A DNA stretch of 64,000 bases from Halobacteria archaeon AArc-dxtr1 (GTDB lineage: Archaea; Halobacteriota; Halobacteria; Halobacteriales; Natrialbaceae): NCBI GenBank assembly GCA_025517425.1, contig JAOPJY010000001.1:1350217-1414216 (forward strand), in the 5' to 3' direction. Both the position numbers and the translations under genes were made by a program. How positions within the stretch are numbered: position 1 is the first letter of the stretch; the number at the start of each line of letters is the position of its first letter. Of this stretch, positions 43,036 to 49,593 are shown in pieces. The notes beneath the pieces are model-generated. The model was not told the origin of the DNA and did not search any database. It worked only from the letters and a program-made list of their open reading frames with translations.

Positions 43036-43938
43036 TCACGGTGAGTCGGCGCTGACTGGAACGCAAAACACTGGCGTATCGGCCTCGCGAACGACGTTCT
43101 CCGTGACGCTCCCGAGGAACCACTGTCCAATTCCGGTCCGGCCGTGGGTCCCCATAACGATCAGGTCGACATCGCGTTCGGTCGCGGACGTGAGAATGAT
43201 GTCCGCCGGCGATCCGGACGTTATCGCCCCGGAAACGCTGACACCGGCGTCGATTGCCTGCTCTCGGACAGTCGCCATCGCGTCCTCGCCCTGTTGCTCG
43301 AGCGCGCCGAGAAGTTCGTCCGGCGCGTTCGCGGTGAGGGCACGGCTCGTATCGACGGAGTACACCGCGTGGATCATCGACTCCAGTCGGCTCGCCAGCG
43401 CGATGCCCCACTCGGTCGCGATGGCGGCGCCGTCGCTCCCGTCCGTCGGCAGGAGAAGGTCGTCGAAGGTGATCTCGTCGATTTCGCCTGCACCGGCGTT
43501 CGGCGGGACGGCGAGAACGGGCGTGCGCGCCGTTCGGAGGACGTTCTCCGTCACGCTACCGAGAAGCACTCTGTCCAATCCGTCCCGACCTTTCGTCCCC
43601 ATAGCGATGAGGTCGATCTCGCGTCGGGTGGCGTACTCTCTGATCGACTGAAACGGCGTTCCGCGCGTGACGCTAGTCGTCACCTCGAGATCCGTATCGT
43701 GGGATCGTACCATCTCCGCGATGGTCTCGACTGCATCTTCTGCTTCGTCCTCGAGCGACGCGTACATCGACTCCGCTGCGTCGGTGATCCCCTCTACATC
43801 ACTGCGAACGGCAACGACCGAGAGGACGTGTACGTCCGCGCCAGTTCGCGACGCCAGCGCAATTGCGCGTTTCGCTCCGGCGAGGGCGCCCTCGCTATTG
43901 TCCGTCGGAATCAGTATCGAGTCGATGAACCGGCTCAT
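43036..43938 (-). CDS. Two-domain universal stress protein
   Basis: This 300-residue protein has two Usp domains: residues 1-148 (SILIPTDNSEGALAG; LIAMGTKGRDGLDRVLLGSVTENV) and about 155-300 (DLLLPTDGSDGAAIA; LIVMGTHGRTGIGQWFLGSVTENV). Both loops keep G-2x-G-9x-G-S, so both may bind ATP. Start MSRFIDSILIPTD is used. It converges on the nucleotidyltransferase gene. A TATA-like ACAATTATGC and a GTGGGG-GTA-CCCCAC dyad precede it. It is the third Usp gene of this island and not closely similar to the others. Confidence 0.93.
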   Translation of the reverse strand: MSRFIDSILIPTDNSEGALAGAKRAIALASRTGADVHVLSVVAVRSDVEGITDAAESMYASLEDEAEDAVETIAEMVRSHDTDLEVTTSVTRGTPFQSIREYATRREIDLIAMGTKGRDGLDRVLLGSVTENVLRTARTPVLAVPPNAGAGEIDEITFDDLLLPTDGSDGAAIATEWGIALASRLESMIHAVYSVDTSRALTANAPDELLGALEQQGEDAMATVREQAIDAGVSVSGAITSGSPADIILTSATERDVDLIVMGTHGRTGIGQWFLGSVTENVVREADTPVFCVPVSADSP

Positions 43939-43975
43939 AGCTCCACATCGCTTCACCGCCACGACGCATAATTGT

Positions 43976-43990
43976 GTGGGGGTACCCCAC
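43976..43990 (-). promoter_or_regulatory. GTGGGG/CCCCAC dyad upstream of the Usp gene
   Basis: GTGGGG (43976-43981) and CCCCAC (43985-43990) form a perfect 6-base inverted repeat with a 3-base spacer. It lies directly upstream of a TATA-like element (43966-43973) and 38-52 bases before the Usp start, a good operator position. The regulator is unknown. Confidence 0.45.
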
Positions 43991-44068
43991 CCGCAGACAG
44001 AGAGAAATCGGCTCGGTACCGAAGACAGACGTGACAGACTCGCCCTGCAGACAGGCGCGATCGACCCG

Positions 44069-45313
44069 TCAGTGGTCGCGGGTTAGTTCGCGGGCGATTA
44101 CGTCGAGTAACTCCACGAGTTGCCGGGGCAAGAGGAACTGATCCCGAACGTGCTCACGTGCGTTCGCTCCAAACCTCGTCCGACGAGCGTCGTCCTCGAG
44201 TAGGTCGGCGATGCGATCGCCGGCTCCCTCCGCATCCTCCGGGTCGACGAGATACCCGGTTTCTCCGTCCACGACCTGCAGCGGGATGCCACCAACGTTC
44301 GATCCCACAACCGGCGTCCGCTTCCAGAGTGCCTCCGAAACGACGAGTCCGAACCCCTCGCGCAGCGACTTCTGAACGACGACGTCCGACTCGCGCTGCA
44401 AGACGTTCACGCCGATATCCGGCAGATCGGTCAGCACGTGAACATTCGGATCTGTCGCTGCCTCTTCGGCGACCTGTTCGTACAGCTCCAGCCCCTCCGG
44501 GTCGTCGCCAGCCATCCCACCGACCAGCGCGAGCTGGAGATCCGGGACGGTCTCGCAGGCACGACGGTACGCTGCCAGCGTCCCGAACTGATCCTTCCAC
44601 GGGTCGAATCGGGAGATCTGTGTGACGAGCGGGTCCTCGAACGAGAGTGGATCCAGCCGGTCGCGCTCGGTTGCGACCGTGTTCTCGTCGAGCGACCGGT
44701 TCTTCTCCGTAACTGGATCGATCGACGGGTAGATGATGCTCGTGTCCGGAACCGCGGTGTCGCCGATATAGCTGGACCGGCTGAAGATTGCGTGATCGAC
44801 GCGCTTCGTATACGCGGAGATGAAGGCGAGGTACTCGGGGGTCGGATCGGTGAGGTCGATGTGACAGCGCCAGACGATCGGCACGGTTGGCATGGCCTCT
44901 TCGAGATGATCGAGCATCCCCAACGGCTGTGGATCGTGGATGACGACGAGATCGTACTGGTCCTCGAGTTCGCGGGCGTTTTCCTCGTTGACGGCCCGAT
45001 AGGTCGCTTTCATCGCCTCGGTCAGCGGCGGTCCGCTCCCTTGTAACGCATTGTGCATCGCCTTCGTGACTTCGAAAAACTCGTCGTCTGCGTCCATCAC
45101 GAGCCAGTCGGTATCGATGCCAAGCGCGTTACAGACCGGGATGATCGATCGGAGCAGTTCAGCGACCCCGCCACCGGTCGCAGTCGAATTGATGTGAAGA
45201 ATCCGCCACTCGGCCAGCGTATCGGCGAGTGACCGAAGCCGTTCGAGGCGCTGCTGACCAATCACGTGCATGTATGCGTCGATCGATTTGTTCGGAAGTG
45301 ATGGTGCGTGCAT
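44069..45313 (-). CDS. GT4 glycosyltransferase, trehalose synthase (TreT)-like
   Basis: This 414-residue GT-B glycosyltransferase has the N-terminal loop ILHINSTATGGGVAELLRSI (about 38-57), typical of TreT enzymes that join NDP-glucose and glucose to trehalose, then VIHDPQPLGML, WRCHIDLTDP, and SRFDPWKDQFGTLAAYR. The C-terminal GT4 site is QKSLREGFGLVVSEALWK (E-x7-E motif). It resembles Thermococcus TreT rather than bacterial OtsA. Trehalose can serve as osmolyte or carbon store. Alone on its strand, it has the Usp gene downstream and a divergent membrane protein upstream. Confidence 0.87.
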   Translation of the reverse strand: MHAPSLPNKSIDAYMHVIGQQRLERLRSLADTLAEWRILHINSTATGGGVAELLRSIIPVCNALGIDTDWLVMDADDEFFEVTKAMHNALQGSGPPLTEAMKATYRAVNEENARELEDQYDLVVIHDPQPLGMLDHLEEAMPTVPIVWRCHIDLTDPTPEYLAFISAYTKRVDHAIFSRSSYIGDTAVPDTSIIYPSIDPVTEKNRSLDENTVATERDRLDPLSFEDPLVTQISRFDPWKDQFGTLAAYRRACETVPDLQLALVGGMAGDDPEGLELYEQVAEEAATDPNVHVLTDLPDIGVNVLQRESDVVVQKSLREGFGLVVSEALWKRTPVVGSNVGGIPLQVVDGETGYLVDPEDAEGAGDRIADLLEDDARRTRFGANAREHVRDQFLLPRQLVELLDVIARELTRDH

Positions 45314-45480
45314 CGGCCTGGCAGCCGTACAACGAGTAGGGGTATCAGTTGTGGGGAGGGGGTGCGGGCGATTGCGAGTGGAGAACGAGACGCCGTGGAC
45401 ACGACAGTGCTGCAGACGGCAGCGGATATCCTATCCAGGTAGGGAGCAGAGCCATGCCCATCGGTACCAATTGTAGTCCT

Positions 45481-46017
45481 ATGCGACTCGCACACATCGG
45501 GCTGCTCGAGGAGTTCGGAAACCGCTCACTAACCATCCACGGGATCATGGTGCTCGCATTCGTCAATGCGGTGCTCGTCGGCCTGTTCGTTGGCGGCCAG
45601 GTGGGTGTGGTCTCGTTCGTCGCCCTGCTCAACTTCACCGCCGGACTGTGGATTGCACACACGATCCACTCGCTGGGGAACGCAGTTGGCGACGACGGGT
45701 ACACGGGTGTGGTGAACGAACTGTTCCGCCCCGAAGAAGCGCCCGAGGAGGGATTCGACACCGGACGGTTCGGAAGATTTCTCGCTCTCGTAGCTGCCGT
45801 GACGACGGTGGCACTGTTGACGTCCGCGCAGGTGCTCTCGGGTGCAATCTTCCAGCTCGGCGTCGTCGCAATCGGGGCGATCGCACTCGTGACCGCCATC
45901 GTCGGCGTCCTCATCGCGCTAGGAGCCAGCTACGACGAGTCTCAGGCACAGACGGCGGCCGCGATCGACGGTCGAGACGAGCACACCGACGGCGCCGAGG
46001 GGGCGCCGACTCGGTAG
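45481..46017 (+). CDS. Four-helix membrane protein of unknown function, copy 1
   Basis: This 178-residue protein has four predicted helices (GIMVLAFVNAVLVGLFVGG; SFVALLNFTAGLWIAHTI; ALVAAVTTVALLTSAQVLSG; AIGAIALVTAIVGVLIALG). Loops carry HSLGNAVGDDGYTGVVNELF. It is a close paralogue of 53496-54017, with MRxAHIxLLEEFGxRS at the start. An in-frame ATG at 45453 could add ten residues. The two copies flank the second oxidase block. I do not recognise a named family. Confidence 0.75.
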   Translation: MRLAHIGLLEEFGNRSLTIHGIMVLAFVNAVLVGLFVGGQVGVVSFVALLNFTAGLWIAHTIHSLGNAVGDDGYTGVVNELFRPEEAPEEGFDTGRFGRFLALVAAVTTVALLTSAQVLSGAIFQLGVVAIGAIALVTAIVGVLIALGASYDESQAQTAAAIDGRDEHTDGAEGAPTR

Positions 46018-46094
46018 TTCGGGATTGCCTCGACTGAGCAGTCAGCCCCATCCTGTTGGTCAGATCGAAGAGGCGGTAAAAAAGGCAGTCTCGG

Positions 46095-46334
46095 TCAGTT
46101 GTTCGACGATCCACCGCCCTCAATGGACGGGTCTGGGCCCGATCCGCCGTTGCCGTTTCCGTTTCCCGGCAAAAACGCCCAGACGAGGATCACGGCGAAG
46201 ACGAGGGCACCGATAGCGACCATCTGAATCGCGCTGATCTCGATACCGAACCAGCCGAACACGACGCGGAGTTCGACGATGAACGGTGTCGACAGGGCGA
46301 GTGCGACCAGCAGCGCACCCTTCGAGATGCGCAC
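46095..46334 (-). CDS. Small oxidase-associated membrane protein, operon 2 (CbaC-like)
   Basis: This 79-residue protein has two hydrophobic helices (ALLVALALSTPFIVELRVVFG and IGALVFAVILVWAFL) and a Gly/Asn-rich tail absent from the operon 1 homologue (25085-25273). It starts with GTG overlapping the TAG stop of subunit I. Presumed accessory subunit of the ba3 oxidase. Confidence 0.78.
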   Translation of the reverse strand: MRISKGALLVALALSTPFIVELRVVFGWFGIEISAIQMVAIGALVFAVILVWAFLPGNGNGNGGSGPDPSIEGGGSSNN

Positions 46335-48145
46335 TACGAGGTCACCCCGGCTAGTGAGAGGGTGGTGTCGACCGCTGGCGTCACAACCGTCGTGACGACG
46401 GCATCGAGCAGGAACATGGCGTCCTCAGCGGAATGGATGTGTACCGGCAGTTCGATCACGTCGGTACCGAACAGGCCGCCGCGCTCGATGATGCTCAGCA
46501 GCGGGAACGTGTACGCGAAGATGACGAGAACGATCGCGATTCCCGTCCACAGCTTGAGGTTGTCGAGTACGACCGGGGCGTCCTCAGGGCCAGAGAGTGT
46601 GTCTGCGTAGCCGTTGTCAGGGATCGAATCGCTCCGACCGTTGAGCGCCGTTCCGACCACGTTCGCGAAGAACAACACGAGCGAGAGGAACAACAGCGTC
46701 CCACCGAGTGCGACCTGGAGATCGAGTTCGCCGACGCTCCCGACTGCAGCCTCGAACTCGAAGCCTTCGTACTGCGGTTCGGCGGTACGACGTGGGATGC
46801 CGAGCAGTCCGCCGCGGTGCATCGCGTTGGACATGAACGTCATTCCGACGAACCAGAGCACGACCTGAACGAGGCCGACCGACCGGCTCCACAGCGCCCG
46901 TCCAGTCAGCTGCGGGAGGAACCAGTAGGTGACGGCCATAAACGTCAGCGCAACACCGGTCCCGACAGTGAGGTGGAAGTGACCCACGACCCAGAACGTG
47001 TTGTGAACGAGGTAGTTGATGTTCATCCCGGCGTTGATCATGCCGGAGAAACCGGCGGCGGCGAACATCAGGCCGGCCAGGGCCATCCCGGCGAAGACGG
47101 GGTCTCGCCAGGGCAGCGCCTTCAGCCAGCCGACGTAGCCCGTCCCGCCGCGCTGGCGGGCGCCGTGTTCCATACTTGCGACGACGGTAAACGCCGTCAG
47201 CAAGCTCGGAAGTAACAGGAACATCGTATTTGTCATCGCGATGAATTTGAACCCTTCTGAGATGCCGGGATCGAGATACTGGTGGTGGATCCCGGTCGGC
47301 ACCGAGAGGAGCAAGAAGAGGACGAAGACGACGCGGGCAAGCGGGTCGCTAAACAGCTTCCCGCCGGAGATCTTCGGCAACATAATGTACCACATCATGT
47401 ACGCTGGCATCAACCAGAAGTAGACGATCGGGTGGCCGAAGAACCAGAACAGGGTCCTGGTCAGCAGCGGATTGATCGTCTCGACCAGGCCGAGCGACCA
47501 CGGCAGGATGAAGACCAGGAGAGCCACGGCGACGCCCAGCGTCGCGATGTACCACATGATCGTCGTCGTCAACACCATAAACGTCGGCAGTGGGATGCGC
47601 TCGTCGGGGTTCTCTGCTTTCCAGGCCAGCCACGACCGGATCCAGTCAACGCCAGCCAGCCACGTCCCAACGACGAACAGCACGAGGCCGAGATAGAACA
47701 GTGGGTGGGCCTGTAACGGCGCGTAGAAGGTAAACAGAACCGACGCGCTCAGTTCCGAACCCAGTAGCTCCGGCGGATTATCGAGGAACCCGGCGAAGAT
47801 CGGGAGCGCTGCCATGACGGTGCCAAGCGACATCAGGCCGTACCACAGCCAGGTAAACCGGATGTCCTCGACGCCACGGTCGAGGCTGGTCGTCACCGCC
47901 CACGTGAAGATGCCGACGAGGAAGAAGATAGTGAACGTAATCACCAGGAACACACCGTGGGCGGTCAGAACGGTGTAGTAGTCCGCCGAGTCCATGAACC
48001 GGTAGACGTCGGTGCGGTGTAACGTCTGGACGAGCCCGAGCAGTCCACCGATCGCCAGGGCGAGGAACGAGCTGTAAAACGCCGCTCGAACCAGCTTCGC
48101 CTCAGCGGGGAACTGATCGAGGTAGGCGTTGCGTGTCTCACTCAT
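46334..48145 (-). CDS. ba3-type cytochrome c oxidase subunit I, operon 2
   Basis: This 603-residue catalytic subunit is very similar to the one at 23304-25085. Ligands: LTAHGVFLVITFT (low-spin heme), FGHPIVYFWLMPAY (CuB and Tyr), IHHQYLDPG (CuB) and VGHFHLTVGTGVALTF (heme a3 and low-spin heme). About 13-14 membrane helices. The ATG at 48145 is used because GGAGGTGA lies five bases upstream; a GTG at 48154 is the alternative. It overlaps the subunit II end by eight bases. GHFHLTVG is closer to the usual ba3 motif than GHIHTQVG of operon 1. Confidence 0.96.
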   Translation of the reverse strand: MSETRNAYLDQFPAEAKLVRAAFYSSFLALAIGGLLGLVQTLHRTDVYRFMDSADYYTVLTAHGVFLVITFTIFFLVGIFTWAVTTSLDRGVEDIRFTWLWYGLMSLGTVMAALPIFAGFLDNPPELLGSELSASVLFTFYAPLQAHPLFYLGLVLFVVGTWLAGVDWIRSWLAWKAENPDERIPLPTFMVLTTTIMWYIATLGVAVALLVFILPWSLGLVETINPLLTRTLFWFFGHPIVYFWLMPAYMMWYIMLPKISGGKLFSDPLARVVFVLFLLLSVPTGIHHQYLDPGISEGFKFIAMTNTMFLLLPSLLTAFTVVASMEHGARQRGGTGYVGWLKALPWRDPVFAGMALAGLMFAAAGFSGMINAGMNINYLVHNTFWVVGHFHLTVGTGVALTFMAVTYWFLPQLTGRALWSRSVGLVQVVLWFVGMTFMSNAMHRGGLLGIPRRTAEPQYEGFEFEAAVGSVGELDLQVALGGTLLFLSLVLFFANVVGTALNGRSDSIPDNGYADTLSGPEDAPVVLDNLKLWTGIAIVLVIFAYTFPLLSIIERGGLFGTDVIELPVHIHSAEDAMFLLDAVVTTVVTPAVDTTLSLAGVTS

Positions 48146-48941
48146 CGTCGTCACCTCCGTTCTCTGCGTCAGCGTCGGGATCGACGACGCTCAGCGTTCC
48201 GCTCTCCTCGTAGTCGTCGACGGTGACGGTCCAGTCGTGGTCGCCCTCGCCGAGCTCCGCCGAATCGATCGGAACCGCCAGTTCGTAGGTTTCGCCACCG
48301 GCGATGGTGACGTCTTCCGTGATCGTTTCGTCGCCGATTTCGAACGCAATGGTCGTCTCGAGTTCGTCGAGCATTCGGTTCTCGACGGCGATCTCGACTG
48401 TCGTCTCGTTCCCGAGGTCGACCTCGCTGTCCGCGTCGACCGAGAGCTCGGTCATATCGAACTCGTCTTCGTCGACGACGGTGACCATCCCTTCCATGTC
48501 GTGATGCCCGGGACCGCAGTACTCGTTGCAGACGACGCCGTATTCGCCGGGTTCGTCGAACTCGACAGGCATCACGGACACCTCGCCGGGTATCGCCATC
48601 GTGTTGACGTTGGTCCCGACAAGGCTGAAGCTGTGAATAACGTCGCGGGATGTCACGTAGAACGTGACGTCACTGTCAGCAGGCACTTCGATGGGATCGG
48701 GGAGGTAACTGAACGTCTGAGCGACGACGTAGACCTCGTACTCGTTGTCGCCAACGTGTTCAACTCGCGGGTCGCCGAACCGCTCGTCGTCACCGAGCTC
48801 GGTCGGCTCGACGGTATCTTCCTGATCGGAGACCATCGTGATACCGAGGGCAACCGATCCGTAGGTAATCGTCGCGATGAACGCGACGATGAGAACCATC
48901 GCCGCGATTAACCACGCCTTCTCGTACGTGTGAATATTCAT
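48138..48941 (-). CDS. ba3-type cytochrome c oxidase subunit II, operon 2
   Basis: This 267-residue CuA subunit has one N-terminal helix (AAMVLIVAFIATITYGSVALG), the CuA ligands His in DVIHSFSLVG and CNEYCGPGHHDM, and a C-terminal beta-sandwich-like domain (about 165-267) with a Glu/Asp-rich end. It matches subunit II of operon 1 strongly through the cupredoxin part and less in the C-terminal domain. Start overlaps the end of the small-subunit gene upstream by four bases. Confidence 0.95.
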   Translation of the reverse strand: MNIHTYEKAWLIAAMVLIVAFIATITYGSVALGITMVSDQEDTVEPTELGDDERFGDPRVEHVGDNEYEVYVVAQTFSYLPDPIEVPADSDVTFYVTSRDVIHSFSLVGTNVNTMAIPGEVSVMPVEFDEPGEYGVVCNEYCGPGHHDMEGMVTVVDEDEFDMTELSVDADSEVDLGNETTVEIAVENRMLDELETTIAFEIGDETITEDVTIAGGETYELAVPIDSAELGEGDHDWTVTVDDYEESGTLSVVDPDADAENGGDDDE

Positions 48942-49147
48942 GCGATCCCCACCACCGTCCCAACGACAGTCGGGTCGTTACCGAGGAACTCGACGAAGTA
49001 CATGAAAAACCACAGGAACACCAGTATCAGGAAATATAGGAGGATTAATACTAGCGTTCCGACAGGATCGAATTCGTCGTGGCCGATCTCGCGCACTCGA
49101 CCCGATGTCTCTGTTTTCGGCTCCGTCTCTCCGGTCGCCTGGCTCAT
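48938..49147 (-). CDS. Small ba3 oxidase-associated membrane subunit, operon 2 (CbaD-like)
   Basis: This 69-residue single-helix protein has a charged N-terminus (MSQATGETEPKTETSGRVRE), the shared GHDEFDPVGTL, the helix VLILLYFLILVFLWFFMYF and VEFLGNDP. It is the first gene of operon 2 and the homologue of 22344-22508, with a longer N-terminus. Promoter at about 49170-49179. Confidence 0.82.
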   Translation of the reverse strand: MSQATGETEPKTETSGRVREIGHDEFDPVGTLVLILLYFLILVFLWFFMYFVEFLGNDPTVVGTVVGIA

Positions 49148-49169
49148 ATGCCGGTCTTAGGAAAGGGGG

Positions 49170-49179
49170 TGCATTAATC
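49170..49179 (-). promoter_or_regulatory. TATA-like promoter of oxidase operon 2
   Basis: On the minus strand GATTAATGC is centred about 26-28 bases before the ATG at 49147, as expected for a leaderless transcript. Confidence 0.5.
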
Positions 49180-49247
49180 GGGCGTGACGATCCCATCTCG
49201 TGGGAACAACAGCGGAGACTATGATGAGTCCTCCCTAACGACCCCGC

Positions 49248-49454
49248 ATGTCACTCGAAGACCTCTCGCCGCGGGTCGGGCTTATCGTCGGCCTACTGGC
49301 GTTGCTACCGGTGTCGTGGTACGCCGTCGGCAGTTCCCTGTCGGCGGGAGCAGTGGCTGGACTAAACGTGCTGATAATTATCAGCTGTCTCTATATCGCC
49401 TTCCAGCCGGTGGCCACAGAGGGACACGGGCACGGTACCGACGACGCGTCGTAA
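49248..49454 (+). CDS. Small two-helix membrane protein beside oxidase operon 2
   Basis: This 68-residue protein has helices VGLIVGLLALLPVSWYAVG and AVAGLNVLIIISCLYIAF and a His/Gly tail (TEGHGHGTDDAS). It is divergent from the oxidase operon and lies 139 bases before the copper ATPase gene. A frameshifted homologue lies after oxidase operon 1 (25360-25550), so the gene travels with the oxidase. It may be an assembly or accessory factor, by association only. Confidence 0.72.
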   Translation: MSLEDLSPRVGLIVGLLALLPVSWYAVGSSLSAGAVAGLNVLIIISCLYIAFQPVATEGHGHGTDDAS

Positions 49455-49593
49455 TGGAGCCCTTCCGTCGGCCCAGACCGCGTCCCGACCAGAGATCGGT
49501 GGGCTATCGGATGCGGTCAGTCAGCCACAGGGCGGCAACAACCACCGGTTTGACGACTGACGAAGACCAACTCCCACGCCAGTTACCCAACTC

